Source: Bradyrhizobium agreste
GTDB taxonomy: Bacteria > Pseudomonadota > Alphaproteobacteria > Rhizobiales > Xanthobacteraceae
NCBI RefSeq assembly: GCF_016031625.1
Contig: NZ_JACCHP010000029.1
Coordinates: 1 to 64,000, forward strand
Length of the DNA: 64,000 nt
Direction of reading: 5' to 3'
In this document: one piece after another, positions 7,120-16,604 of the stretch
How the letters are laid out: every line of letters begins with the position of its first letter
How positions within the stretch are numbered: the first letter of the stretch is position 1
The notes under the pieces: model-generated
Databases searched by the model: none
What the model saw: the letters and a program-made list of their open reading frames with translations, nothing else
What the model was told of the DNA's origin: nothing
Translations under genes and position numbers: made by a program

Positions 7120-8745
7120 ATGAACGCAAATTCCGCCCTTGGACCCACAGATCCCGAATTCGACTACATCATTGTCGGCGCCGGCTCCGCCGGCTGCGTG
7201 CTTGCCAACAGGCTCACTGCGAACGGCAAGTACAGCGTGTTGCTGCTCGAGGCCGGCCCGAAGGATTCCAATATCTGGATCCATGTCCCGCTCGGCTACG
7301 GCAAGCTGTTCAAGGAGAAGAGCGTCAACTGGATGTACCAGACCGAGCCGGAGCCCGAGCTGAAGGGGCGCCAGGTGTTCCAGCCACGCGGCAAAACGCT
7401 GGGCGGATCGAGCTCGATCAACGGCCTGCTCTATGTCCGCGGTCAGCACGAGGACTACGACCGCTGGCGTCAGCTCGGCAACACCGGCTGGGGCTATGAC
7501 GACGTGCTGCCCTATTTCAAGAAGGCCGAGAACCAGTCTCGGGGTGCCGACCATTATCACGGCACGGGCGGGCCGCTGCCGGTGTCCAACATGATCGTGA
7601 CCGATCCGTTGTCGAAAGCCTTCATCGATGCCGCAGTCGAGACCGGTCTGCCCTACAATCCCGACTTCAACGGCGCGACGCAGGAAGGCGTCGGCCTGTT
7701 CCAGACCACGACGCGCAACGGCCGCCGCGCCTCGACTTCGGTCGCCTATCTCGGTCCCGCGAAGGCGCGCAGCAACCTCAAGATCGAGACCTCCGCCCAC
7801 GCTCAGCGCATCCTGTTCGAAGGGCGCCGCGCGGTCGGCGTCGAATACCGGCAAGGCGCCACCTTGCGCCGCGCCCGCGCGCGCAAGGAGGTCGTGCTGT
7901 CGAGCGGCGCCTACAATTCGCCGCAGCTGCTCCAGCTCTCCGGCGTCGGCCCCGGCGATCTCCTACATCGGCACGGCATCGATGTGGTGCTGGACGCGCC
8001 GGGCGTCGGTCACGATCTGCAGGATCACATGCAGGTCCGCATCGTGATGCGTTGCTCGCAGAAGATCACGCTCAACGACACCATCAATCATCCGCTTCGC
8101 CGCACCATGGCCGGCGCACGCTATGCGCTGTTCCGGAAGGGCTGGCTGACGATCGCAGCCGGCACGGCGGGCGCCTTCTTCAAGACCAGTCCGCGCCTCG
8201 CCTCGCCCGACATCCAGGTGCACTTCCTGCCGTTCTCGACCGACAAGATGGGCGAGAAGCTGCACGCCTTCTCGGGATTCACCGCCTCGGTGTGCCAGCT
8301 CCGGCCCGAGAGCCGCGGCACCCTGCGCATCAAGAGCGCAGACCCGACCGTGCCGCCGGAGATCCGCATCAATTACATGTCCACCGAGACCGACCGCACC
8401 ACCAACGTCGAAGGCATCAAGATCCTGCGCAAGATATTGAACGCGCCGGCGCTGAAGCCGTTCGTGGTCAGTGAGTACGACCCCGGCGAGAAGGTATCCA
8501 CGGATGCCGAGATCCTGGATTATTGCCGCGAGCGGGGCAGCACCATCTACCATCCGACCTCGACCTGTCGTATGGGCAACGACGCGCTCGCGGTGGTGGA
8601 TCAGCGGCTGAAGGTGAGGGGGCTCGAAGCCCTGCGCGTCGTCGACGGCTCGATCATGCCCGACCTGGTGTCGGGGAACACCAATGCGCCGATCATCATG
8701 ATCGCCGAAAAGGCCTCCGACATGATATTGGAGGATGCGCGATAA
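7120..8745 (+). CDS. GMC-family FAD-dependent oxidoreductase (choline/alcohol dehydrogenase-like)
   Basis: Product of 541 residues. The N-terminal dinucleotide fold DYIIVGAGSAGCVLANRL binds FAD, followed by GKTLGGSSSINGLLYVRG (GMC signature 1) and GAYNSPQLLQLSGVGP (signature 2). The C terminus has YHPTSTCRMG with the catalytic His region and NTNAPIIMIAEKASDMI. Family members oxidise primary alcohols to aldehydes, choline to betaine aldehyde, or polyethylene glycol. The substrate is not determinable. It lies just upstream of hemC and downstream of a TetR gene. Confidence 0.85.
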   Translation: MNANSALGPTDPEFDYIIVGAGSAGCVLANRLTANGKYSVLLLEAGPKDSNIWIHVPLGYGKLFKEKSVNWMYQTEPEPELKGRQVFQPRGKTLGGSSSINGLLYVRGQHEDYDRWRQLGNTGWGYDDVLPYFKKAENQSRGADHYHGTGGPLPVSNMIVTDPLSKAFIDAAVETGLPYNPDFNGATQEGVGLFQTTTRNGRRASTSVAYLGPAKARSNLKIETSAHAQRILFEGRRAVGVEYRQGATLRRARARKEVVLSSGAYNSPQLLQLSGVGPGDLLHRHGIDVVLDAPGVGHDLQDHMQVRIVMRCSQKITLNDTINHPLRRTMAGARYALFRKGWLTIAAGTAGAFFKTSPRLASPDIQVHFLPFSTDKMGEKLHAFSGFTASVCQLRPESRGTLRIKSADPTVPPEIRINYMSTETDRTTNVEGIKILRKILNAPALKPFVVSEYDPGEKVSTDAEILDYCRERGSTIYHPTSTCRMGNDALAVVDQRLKVRGLEALRVVDGSIMPDLVSGNTNAPIIMIAEKASDMILEDAR

Positions 8746-8768
8746 TTCGCCCTGAAAGGACGTTCGAC

Positions 8769-9749
8769 TTGGCTACTCGATTTCGGATCGGCACACGCAA
8801 GAGCGCCATGGCGCTGGCACAGACGGAAGAGATTGCGCGCCGCCTAACCGTCGCCGTGCCCGGTCTCGACGTCGAGATCGTCAAGTTCGACACCACGGGC
8901 GATCTCGACCAGACCAGCAAGCTGTTGCCGCATGGCGGCAAGGGCGGTGCCTTCGTGGCTCAAATCCGCGCCGCCGTGCTGTCGGGTGAGCTCCAGGCGG
9001 CGATGCATTCGCTGAAGGACATGCCCGGCAACGAGGACACGCCCGGTCTCGTCATCGGTGCCACGCTGTCGCGCGATCCGCCCAGCGACGCGCTGGTGCT
9101 GCGCGAGGGTGTGACGCTGGAGGCGCTGCGGCAGTCTCGCGGCAAGGGTTTCAAGATCGGCACCAACGCGGTCCGCCGCGCGGCCTATGCGCGGCGGCTG
9201 TTCCCCGATGTTGAGGTGATCCACTTCCGTGGCGCCGCGGACACGCGCGTGCGCAAACTCGACAATGGCGAGAAGCAGCGCCTGCCGGACGGCGGCGCTG
9301 TGGGTCCCGCGGATGCGCTGATCATGGCGCGCTCGGGTCTCAACCGCGTCGGTCTTGCGCATCGCATCGCCTACGAATTTACCGCGGCGGAGATGCTGCC
9401 GGCGGCAGGGCAGGGCATCGTCGCAGTCGAATGCGCCGCGCAGGACTGGCAGACGCGACAGATCCTGTCGTCGATCGACGACGCCTCTGCGCACGCGTCC
9501 GCCGACGCCGAGCGCGAGGTGCTGTGGGTGCTCAACAGCCATTGCAATTCGCCGGTGGCGGGCTTCTCGACCATCGCAGGCGATCGGATGTCGCTCACCG
9601 CATCGGTGCTCGACCTCTCCGGTAACACCATCATCGAGGCCTCGCATACCGGGCCCGCCAACCGTCCGCGCGAGCTCGGCCGCGCGGTGGGATTGGACCT
9701 GCTGGCGAAGGGTGCGGCGGAGATCATCGAGCGCAGCCGGCCGCGGTAA
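8769..9749 (+). CDS. hemC: Porphobilinogen deaminase (hydroxymethylbilane synthase)
   Basis: Product of 326 residues that polymerises four porphobilinogen units in heme and cobalamin synthesis. The start is a TTG at 8769 with AAAGGA 8 bases upstream. It gives MATRFRIGTRKSAMALAQ, the normal N terminus, while the longer in-frame reading from 8523 is merely the GMC gene in another frame. Motifs present are MHSLKDMPGN, AAGQGIVAVE and SHCNSPVAG, whose Cys (C259) attaches the dipyrromethane cofactor. Length is slightly above E. coli HemC (313). With hemE in the window, tetrapyrrole genes occur here but not as one operon. Confidence 0.88.
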   Translation: MATRFRIGTRKSAMALAQTEEIARRLTVAVPGLDVEIVKFDTTGDLDQTSKLLPHGGKGGAFVAQIRAAVLSGELQAAMHSLKDMPGNEDTPGLVIGATLSRDPPSDALVLREGVTLEALRQSRGKGFKIGTNAVRRAAYARRLFPDVEVIHFRGAADTRVRKLDNGEKQRLPDGGAVGPADALIMARSGLNRVGLAHRIAYEFTAAEMLPAAGQGIVAVECAAQDWQTRQILSSIDDASAHASADAEREVLWVLNSHCNSPVAGFSTIAGDRMSLTASVLDLSGNTIIEASHTGPANRPRELGRAVGLDLLAKGAAEIIERSRPR

Positions 9750-9815
9750 TTAGACCGAGCTTATGCGTCTCCGGGAGGCCGCCTTCCGCGAGGACGTCGG
9801 ACGAGCGAAGATCTC

Positions 9816-9980
9816 ATGGAGGCGCTGCGGCGGAGCGTCGGCCACGAGGCCGCATTGGCGAAGGAGGTCAAGCCCACCAAGAAACCGCGGAAGGCATCCA
9901 GCGGCCAGAAGGAGATGCTGATGCCGATCGAGGGCAAGAAGCCCAAGGAAGCGACGGCGCACACCACCATCGGATGCTGA
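9816..9980 (+). pseudogene. Remnant of a Ku-type DNA end-binding protein gene, C terminus only
   Basis: The frame 9816-9980 encodes 54 residues, including LMEALRRSVGHEAALAKEV and GQKEMLMPIEGKKPKE. This resembles the Lys-rich tail of bacterial Ku proteins (NHEJ repair), which in rhizobia typically reads MDALRRS..., then GQKEMLLPI.GK. The frame is open upstream to about 9750 but the residues there no longer look like Ku, and the core Ku domain is absent. It looks like a deleted gene left between hemC and the AraC gene. From 9981 to 10107 nothing else was recognised. Confidence 0.5.
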
Positions 9981-10107
9981 TTGCCCAAATCGAAGGCAGC
10001 GACCTCGGGTCGCGCGCGGCAGCCGTGGCGCTGCCGAGGGGTCTTCGGCATAATAGAACCTGCTTTCGCTTAATCATCGATGCCTCTACTGCCATGGGGT
10101 CGACAGT

Positions 10108-11043
10108 TTGGACCGGCCACTCGTTCGTTCTCGAAGTAACCCTGCGCACAATTCGCCCGACGGCCGCGACCCTGATGCGGCCGCCGAGATGGCGCGAATC
10201 TTGGACGAGCCGCCGATCCTGCTGTCCGAGGTTCTGAAGGGTGATGCGCGCCTGACGCCGAAGTGGGCGCACGGGGGGTTGAAAGAGGATTACATGCGCG
10301 GGGTGACCGGACACATCGCGGTCGGCTGCTACGAAGGACAGCATCGGATATCCTGGCGCATCGAGAACAAGGTCCTGGACTCCAGGACGAACCCGAAAGC
10401 GTTCACTCTCATACCGCAAGGCGTTGATGGCCACTGGAATATCGCAGGGCCCGTCGTGGTTTCGCACGTGTACCTCACGCAAGAACGCCTCCAGGCGTGC
10501 GCGGATGAGATCGCGGGCGGAAGGCGCGTCGAACTTCTGCCCCGCGTGGCTTTCGCCGATCCCGCGGCGGCGGGATTGCTAGAGATCCTGAGCCATGAGG
10601 CGGGGCGGGACAGCGCATCGTCCCGCCTGTTCGTGGAGCGGGCGATCGACCTTCTGTGCCTGCGGCTGGTCCAGGAGCATTCGTCTTTTGGCGCTTTGTC
10701 TGCTCGGGGAAGAACGGGTGGGCTCGCGGATTGGCAGGTGAAGCGCGTCACCGCATTCATCGACGAGAATCTCAACCGCCACGTCGGGCTTGACGAGCTG
10801 GCCGCCCTTGTCGACCTCAGCCGCTTTCACTTCTGTACGGCGTTTCGGCGATCGATGGGGCAGACCCCGCACGAATGGTTGACCGGGCAAAGGATGAAAC
10901 GCTCGCGCGAACTTCTCGCCCAGTCGAGACTGAGCGTCACCGAAATCGCGCTCGCGGTCGGGTACGAGACGCCGTCGGCTTTCGCCGCGACGTTCCGCAG
11001 AAAGGTGGGAGTGACTCCCTCCGCCTTCCGCCGCGCACTTTAG
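10108..11043 (+). CDS. AraC-family transcriptional regulator
   Basis: Product of up to 311 residues. The C-terminal hundred residues form the double helix-turn-helix: VGLDELAALVDLSRFHFCTA and then LSVTEIALAVGYETPSAFAA, ending FRRKVGVTPSAFRRAL. The N-terminal half is an unassigned effector domain. The start is uncertain: TTG at 10108 gives the full frame, and ATG at 10189 (MARILDEPPIL) is an alternative with no obvious ribosome site. It stands 109 bp upstream of the first aldehyde oxidase operon in the same direction and is the obvious candidate to activate it. Confidence 0.8.
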   Translation: MDRPLVRSRSNPAHNSPDGRDPDAAAEMARILDEPPILLSEVLKGDARLTPKWAHGGLKEDYMRGVTGHIAVGCYEGQHRISWRIENKVLDSRTNPKAFTLIPQGVDGHWNIAGPVVVSHVYLTQERLQACADEIAGGRRVELLPRVAFADPAAAGLLEILSHEAGRDSASSRLFVERAIDLLCLRLVQEHSSFGALSARGRTGGLADWQVKRVTAFIDENLNRHVGLDELAALVDLSRFHFCTAFRRSMGQTPHEWLTGQRMKRSRELLAQSRLSVTEIALAVGYETPSAFAATFRRKVGVTPSAFRRAL

Positions 11044-11152
11044 GCGCCGGCGCCAATTCATCGCAAGACTGCGATAGTCGCCGCAAGATCCGAACGGTGC
11101 GTCCGTCGGGATCGTGGCCTACTGGGCGGGATCATTGAGGGATTCCGACCAC

Positions 11153-11779
11153 ATGACGAACCAGGAGCCGTTCATCGCTGCCGCTGCCGAGAGCGAAGGC
11201 ACGCGGGGAGGTATATCGCGCCGTTCGGTCCTGCTGACTGCCGGGGGAGCGGCTTCCATAGCGGTGGTGCCCCAAGTTGCCTCGCAATCCGTATCCGAAG
11301 GCGGGCCCGCCTCGTCGATGGTACGGGTTCGCCTCGCCGTGAACGGAACGCGGCACGAACTTGACTTGGATACGCGGCAATCCCTGCTCGATGTCCTACG
11401 CGAAGATCTTGGTCTCACCGGCACGAAGAAGGGCTGCAACCAGGGCGCCTGCGGCGCTTGCACCATCCTACTCAACGGCAGGCGGGTCGTGTCGTGTCTG
11501 ACGCTCGCTGCCATGCATGACGGGGCCCGAATCGAGACGATCGAGGGCCTTGAGAAAAATGGTGAGCTTCATCCGCTACAGAGCGCATTTATCGAACACG
11601 ACGGATTGCAATGCGGCTTCTGTACCCCGGGCCAGATCATGTCGGCCGTCGGCTGCATCGCCGAAGGCCATGCGGGCTCGCCGGACGACATTCGGTTCTG
11701 GATGAGTGGCAATATCTGCCGCTGCGGGGCCTATCCGGGGATCGTCGCCGCGGTTAGCGACGCTGCCAAGAGGGTCTAA
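11153..11779 (+). CDS. paoA: Aldehyde oxidoreductase [2Fe-2S] subunit, Tat-exported (PaoA-like), copy 1
   Basis: Product of 208 residues. A Tat-type signal is visible: SRRSVLLTAGG (R23-R24) then a hydrophobic stretch. The plant-type cluster is held by C95, C100, C103 and C115 (CNQGACGAC...C), and the second cluster by C154, C157, C189 and C191 (CGFC...CRC), as in xanthine oxidase-family small subunits. The Tat signal marks the periplasmic PaoABC/YagTSR type. ATG 11153 is chosen over 11114 because the signal then starts normally. The stop is 2 bp before the FAD subunit. Confidence 0.85.
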   Translation: MTNQEPFIAAAAESEGTRGGISRRSVLLTAGGAASIAVVPQVASQSVSEGGPASSMVRVRLAVNGTRHELDLDTRQSLLDVLREDLGLTGTKKGCNQGACGACTILLNGRRVVSCLTLAAMHDGARIETIEGLEKNGELHPLQSAFIEHDGLQCGFCTPGQIMSAVGCIAEGHAGSPDDIRFWMSGNICRCGAYPGIVAAVSDAAKRV

Positions 11780-11781
11780 CC

Positions 11782-12759
11782 ATGTTCCCGTTCACCATCG
11801 AGAAGGTGACTTCCGTCGAAGCCGCCATCGCCGCCGCATCCTCCGGCCGCCGCCTCATCGCCGGCGGCACGACGTTGATCGATCTCATGCGCGAGGAGGT
11901 GGAGCAGCCGCAGCAGCTCGTCGACATCAATGCGCTTCCGATGTCCGAGATCCGCATCGACCGCTCCGACCTCGTCATCGGCGCGCTGGCGCGGATGGCC
12001 GACGTGGCGGCCCACCCCGATGTCCAGCGCCTCCAGCCGCTGATCGCCGAGAGCTTGATCGAGGGTGCCTCGCCGCAACTGCGCAACATGGCGTCCATAG
12101 GCGGAAATCTGCTTCAGCGCGTTCGCTGCCCCTATTTCCGGATGGTCGACGCAGCCTGCAACAAGCGCAACCCTCGCTCCGGTTGCGCCGCCCTCGGCGG
12201 CCTCAATGCCGGCCACGCGATTCTCGGCACCAGCGATCACTGCGTGGCGACGCACCCCTCGGACGTCGCGGTCGCCCTGGTCGCGCTCGACGCCACGATG
12301 CGCGTCAAGGGTCCGAAGGGCGAGCGCACTTTCCCGGTCGAGGAGCTGTTTCGGTTGCCTGGCGATACCCCCCATCTCGAACACACCCTGCTGCCGGGCG
12401 AGCTCATCGTGGAGGTGCGGATCCCCTGGGGGCCGCATAGCCGCCGGGCGCGCTATCTCAAGGTGCGCGATCGCGCGTCATATGAATTCGCGCTGGTTTC
12501 CGCGGCAGCGGCGCTCGACGTTGCGGAGGGCGTGATCCGCGGCGCGCGGCTTGCGGTTGGCGGGGTCGGCACCCGCCCCTGGCGCATGCGCGCCGTGGAA
12601 GCGGCGCTGATCGGCAAGGTGCCGGATCGGCGGGTGTTTCAGGCAGCAGCCCGATCGGCCGTGGAGGGGGCCCGTCCGCTCTCCGGCAATCACTACAAAC
12701 TCGAGCTCCTGCCGCCGACGATCGTTCGCGCCTTCGAAATGACGGGAGAAATCGCATGA
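11782..12759 (+). CDS. paoB: Aldehyde oxidoreductase FAD/[4Fe-4S] subunit (PaoB-like), copy 1
   Basis: Product of 325 residues that carries electrons between the molybdenum and final acceptor sites through FAD. LIAGGTTLIDLM is the FAD pyrophosphate motif and GASPQLRNMASIGGNLLQ the second FAD motif. An insertion after it carries four cysteines, C116, C126, C135 and C154 (RVRC, AACNKRN, SGCAAL, DHCVA), matching the extra [4Fe-4S] cluster that distinguishes PaoB from ordinary xanthine dehydrogenase FAD subunits. It overlaps the start of the next gene by 4 bp (ATGA). Confidence 0.85.
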   Translation: MFPFTIEKVTSVEAAIAAASSGRRLIAGGTTLIDLMREEVEQPQQLVDINALPMSEIRIDRSDLVIGALARMADVAAHPDVQRLQPLIAESLIEGASPQLRNMASIGGNLLQRVRCPYFRMVDAACNKRNPRSGCAALGGLNAGHAILGTSDHCVATHPSDVAVALVALDATMRVKGPKGERTFPVEELFRLPGDTPHLEHTLLPGELIVEVRIPWGPHSRRARYLKVRDRASYEFALVSAAAALDVAEGVIRGARLAVGGVGTRPWRMRAVEAALIGKVPDRRVFQAAARSAVEGARPLSGNHYKLELLPPTIVRAFEMTGEIA

Positions 12760-14876
12760 CGACGGGCATCATCGGACAGCCGCTGCCGCGCGTGGATGGC
12801 CGCGCCAAGGTCACGGGCGCCGCGCGGTATGCAGCCGATTTCAATCAGCCGGGCCAGGCCTATGCGGTGATCGTCAGCGCTACCGTGGGGCTCGGCCGCG
12901 TGGCCGGCGTAGACAGCGCGGCGGTCGAGAAAATGCCGGGCGTTCTCGCCGTTCTCTCGCACCTCAACGCGCCGCGCTTGGCGTACGGCCCGCACAAAAG
13001 CTACATCGATCCGGCGACGGGCGAGCGGCTGCACGTGCTGCAGGACGAACGCGTGCGCTTCCACGGCCAGCCGGTGGCGGTCGTCGTGGCCACGACCATC
13101 GCGCAGGCGGAGCGCGCCGCCGCGGCGCTGCGCGTCTCCTACAATGCCGAGCGGCCGGTCGTCGATTGCGCCGGTCCCGAAGCCCGTGCCATCGTGCCGG
13201 AGGCCGGGAGGCAGCCGGACGCCCGGCTTCCGGCCGACAAAGCGCGCGGCGACGCCGACCGCGCGCTCGCCGAAGCGCCGGTGAAGGTCGACGAGACCTA
13301 CGACATCGCGCGCGAGAACCACAATCCGATGGAGCCGCATGCGACGATTGCCAGCTGGAGCGGCGACCGTCTGACGCTTTGGAGCAAGAGTCAGGTTGTC
13401 GTCAACGAGCAGGCCGAGATCGCGGCGATCTTCGGTCTGCCGCCGGAAAGCGTCACGGTGATCTGCCCATTCATCGGCGGGGCCTTCGGCACCTCGCTCA
13501 GGACCTGGCCCCACGTGACGCTCGCCGCCATGGCCGCCCGGCACGTGGGGCGCCCGGTGAAGCTGGTCCTGACGCGCAAGCAGATGTTCTTCACGACCGG
13601 GCATCGGCCGCGCACAGTGCAAAGGATCGCTCTCGGCGCCACGGCGGACGGCAAGCTCACCAGCGTGGTTCACGAAGGCACGGGCGAGACCAGCCGTTAT
13701 GAGGAGTTCATGGAGGCCCTGACCTCGGTCACGACCTTCCTGTACTCCTGTCCCAACGTGCGTACCCGCTACCGCCTGGTTCCGCTCGATACGGGGACGC
13801 CAAACCACATGCGTGGTCCCGGAGAGGCCAGCGGTGTGTTCGCCCTCGAATGCGCCATGGACGAGCTGGCCTACAAGCTCCGCCTTGATCCGATCGATCT
13901 GCGGCGCCGCAACGAGCCGGCGACCGACCAGGGAGAAAACAAGCCCTTCTCCAGCCGATCGCTGATGAAATGCTACGATCTCGGGGCCGAACGTTTCGGC
14001 TGGTCGCGGCGTACGCCCGAACCGCGCTCGATGCGCGACGGCCGACTACTCATCGGGATGGGCGTTGCTTCCGCAAGCTATCCCGCCTTTCATGCACCGG
14101 CCACCGCGCGAGCGCGGCTGCTGCCGGACGGGACGGCCGAGGTCGAGATCGCGGCTAGCGACATGGGCCCGGGCACCTATACGTCGATGACCCAAGTTGC
14201 CGCCGAGACTCTCGGGCTCTCTGTCGAGCGGGTGCGCTTCAGCCTGGGTCGCTCGGACTATCCGCCTGCACCATCCCATGGCGGCTCATGGACCATGGCC
14301 TCGGTCGGCTCCGCGATCCGCGCCGCCTGCATCGCCGTGCGAGAGGAGGCCGCAAAAGGGCGGAAGGATCGACCCATTGAAGCCACGGCGTCGTCTCAGC
14401 GGGATCCGGAAGCCGCCGCCAGGTTCTCGATGCACTCCTTCGGCGCAGTTTTCGTCGAGATCGCCATCGATCCCGACGTCGGCACGATCCGCGTGCGCCG
14501 CGCGGTCGGCGCCTACGGCATCGGCCGCGTCGTCAATCCGCGCCTTGCCAGCAGCCAATGCACCGGCGGCATGGTCGGCGGCATCGGCATGGCGCTGATG
14601 GAGCGCACTGTTCTCGATGCTCGCGACGGCCGCCCGGTCAACGCTCACATGGCCGACTACCTGATGCCCGTCAATCTCGACATTCCCCAGCTCGAGGCGC
14701 ATTTCGTCGCCGAGACGGATCCCCACGTCAATGCACTCGGGGTCAAGGGTCTCGGCGAAATCGCCCTGGTGGGTATCGCCCCCGCGATCGCCAACGCTGT
14801 CTTTCATGCGGCCGGCAAGCGCGTCCGAACCCTGCCGATCCGGATCGAAGACGTGCTGACGCGTAGGTCCGTCTGA
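12756..14876 (+). CDS. paoC: Aldehyde oxidoreductase molybdenum-binding subunit (PaoC-like), copy 1
   Basis: Product of 706 residues, the catalytic subunit with molybdopterin cytosine dinucleotide in PaoABC. It begins IIGQPLPRVDGRAKVTGAARY, has NHNPMEPHAT and GGAFGTSLR cofactor-contact regions, and ends VKGLGEIALVG, in which E668 is the expected catalytic base. It is 57 residues shorter than the paralogue at 23069, almost all missing between the ASVGSAIRAAC and MHSFGAVFVEI segments. Whether this affects activity is unknown. No Moco-insertion chaperone (PaoD/XdhC) gene is adjacent. Confidence 0.85.
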   Translation: MTTGIIGQPLPRVDGRAKVTGAARYAADFNQPGQAYAVIVSATVGLGRVAGVDSAAVEKMPGVLAVLSHLNAPRLAYGPHKSYIDPATGERLHVLQDERVRFHGQPVAVVVATTIAQAERAAAALRVSYNAERPVVDCAGPEARAIVPEAGRQPDARLPADKARGDADRALAEAPVKVDETYDIARENHNPMEPHATIASWSGDRLTLWSKSQVVVNEQAEIAAIFGLPPESVTVICPFIGGAFGTSLRTWPHVTLAAMAARHVGRPVKLVLTRKQMFFTTGHRPRTVQRIALGATADGKLTSVVHEGTGETSRYEEFMEALTSVTTFLYSCPNVRTRYRLVPLDTGTPNHMRGPGEASGVFALECAMDELAYKLRLDPIDLRRRNEPATDQGENKPFSSRSLMKCYDLGAERFGWSRRTPEPRSMRDGRLLIGMGVASASYPAFHAPATARARLLPDGTAEVEIAASDMGPGTYTSMTQVAAETLGLSVERVRFSLGRSDYPPAPSHGGSWTMASVGSAIRAACIAVREEAAKGRKDRPIEATASSQRDPEAAARFSMHSFGAVFVEIAIDPDVGTIRVRRAVGAYGIGRVVNPRLASSQCTGGMVGGIGMALMERTVLDARDGRPVNAHMADYLMPVNLDIPQLEAHFVAETDPHVNALGVKGLGEIALVGIAPAIANAVFHAAGKRVRTLPIRIEDVLTRRSV

Positions 14877-14928
14877 CCTCATCGACTGCAGCCGGCTGCG
14901 GTAAGCCTCGCCGAAATCACGATCTGCA

Positions 14929-15050
14929 ATGATGCCATTCTGCGCCTGTTTTGCCCGACAAGTCAAAGCGCACAGGCGAATCATGCAAGTCCAAGGTTTT
15001 CAATGACTTGGCTACTGTGCATGGGGTTGTTTTCGCATTCTTGTTTTGCC
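14929..15050 (+). repeat. Dispersed 120-bp intergenic element, copy 1
   Basis: It begins ATGATGCCATTCTGCGCCTG, continues with TTTTGCCCGACAAGTCAAA, and ends GGCTACTGTGCATGGGGTTG followed by T-rich sequence. The same blocks in the same order and spacing recur at 57032-57150, with a variable middle. It starts 53 bp after the paoC stop and lies between convergent paoC and hemE. It does not encode an ORF shared by the copies. It may be a dispersed repeat, an RNA element or a terminator-like module. Confidence 0.7.
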
Positions 15051-15072
15051 GTGCCCGAAGCGGCGAAACAAA

Positions 15073-16107
15073 TCAGCCGCGCACGCGCCGGATCATCTGC
15101 TCGACATGGGCGATCGGCGTTTCCGGCTGGATGCCGTGGCCGAGGTTGAAGATCAGCCGCCCGGCAGCAAAATTCGCCAGCACGTTGTCGACGGCGCGGT
15201 CGAGCGCGGCGCCGCCCGTGATCAGCACCAGCGGATCGAGATTGCCCTGCACCGCGACCCTGCTCTGCACCCGCTCGCGGATGAAGGCCGGCTCCGCGGT
15301 CCAGTCGATGCTGACCGCATCGACGCCGGTTGCCTCGACATAGGCCGGCAGCAGCGCGCCGGCGCCGCGTGGGAAGCCGATGATCTTCGCGTCCGGCACC
15401 TTGGCTCTTACGCCCTCCACGATGCGCCGCGTCGGCTCGACCGACCAGCGCGCGAACTCGGTCGGCGGCAGCACGCCGGCCCAGGTGTCGAAGATCTGCA
15501 GCGCGTCGGCGCCGGCGGCGAGCTGTGCCAGCAGATATTGAACCGAGTTGTCGACCAGCACGTCGATGATCTCTGAGAAAGCTTCGGGATGCCGGTAGGC
15601 CATCATCCGGGCCGGCGCCTGGTCCGGCGTGCCGTGGCCCGCGACCATGTAGGTCGCCACCGTCCAGGGCGCGCCGCAGAAGCCGATCAGCGCGACCTTG
15701 GGATCGAGCGCGCCGCGCACGATCTTCAGTGCCTCGAACACCGGCTCGAGCTTGCCGAAATCGGCGCGCGGCGCCAGCGTCGCCACCTTGGCCGGATCGT
15801 CCAGCGGCTCGAGCCGCGGGCCTTCGCCGGCTTCGAACCGGACCGAGCGTCCGAGCGCATAGGGGATCACCAGGATGTCCGAGAAGATGATCGCAGCATT
15901 GAAGCCGAACCTTCGGATCGGCTGCAGCGTCACCTCGGCGGCAAGCTCCGGGTTGAAGCAGAGATCGAGGAAGCCGCCCGCCTTGGCGCGCGCCTCGCGA
16001 TATTCGGGCAGGTAGCGGCCGGCCTGGCGCATCATCCACATGGGCGGGACGGTCTGTCGCTGGCCGGAGAGGACGTCGATGAAGGGTTTCGTCGAAGACT
16101 GGGGCAC
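15073..16107 (-). CDS. hemE: Uroporphyrinogen decarboxylase
   Basis: Product of 344 residues that decarboxylates uroporphyrinogen III to coproporphyrinogen III in heme synthesis. The signature [19 protein letters not shown] is present, as is the [16 protein letters not shown] stretch, and the C terminus has GNLDP and FNLGHGI. The start is a GTG at 16107 with CAGGACC just upstream, giving [19 protein letters not shown]. The much longer ATG reading from 16419 would run through the oppositely oriented small gene 16214-16429 and is rejected. Confidence 0.93.
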   Translation of the reverse strand: MPQSSTKPFIDVLSGQRQTVPPMWMMRQAGRYLPEYREARAKAGGFLDLCFNPELAAEVTLQPIRRFGFNAAIIFSDILVIPYALGRSVRFEAGEGPRLEPLDDPAKVATLAPRADFGKLEPVFEALKIVRGALDPKVALIGFCGAPWTVATYMVAGHGTPDQAPARMMAYRHPEAFSEIIDVLVDNSVQYLLAQLAAGADALQIFDTWAGVLPPTEFARWSVEPTRRIVEGVRAKVPDAKIIGFPRGAGALLPAYVEATGVDAVSIDWTAEPAFIRERVQSRVAVQGNLDPLVLITGGAALDRAVDNVLANFAAGRLIFNLGHGIQPETPIAHVEQMIRRVRG

Positions 16108-16138
16108 GAATGGTCCTGAAGCGGGTTGTGCCTCCTGA

Positions 16139-16429
<291 letters not shown>

Positions 16430-16604
16430 CGGCGCCGGGCGCGCCGGATTCCGATAGGCCTGCTAATGTCTTGTTAGCGATGCGCCGATCGCGGCGTCCG
16501 TAAGACTACTGGAAAGGGCGGAAACCGCCGCGTCGTCCGGTAGCGATTTCAGAATTAAATAACAGAAGCGGCAGAGTTTCCGAGCGATCGGAGGACCCTG
16601 CCGC

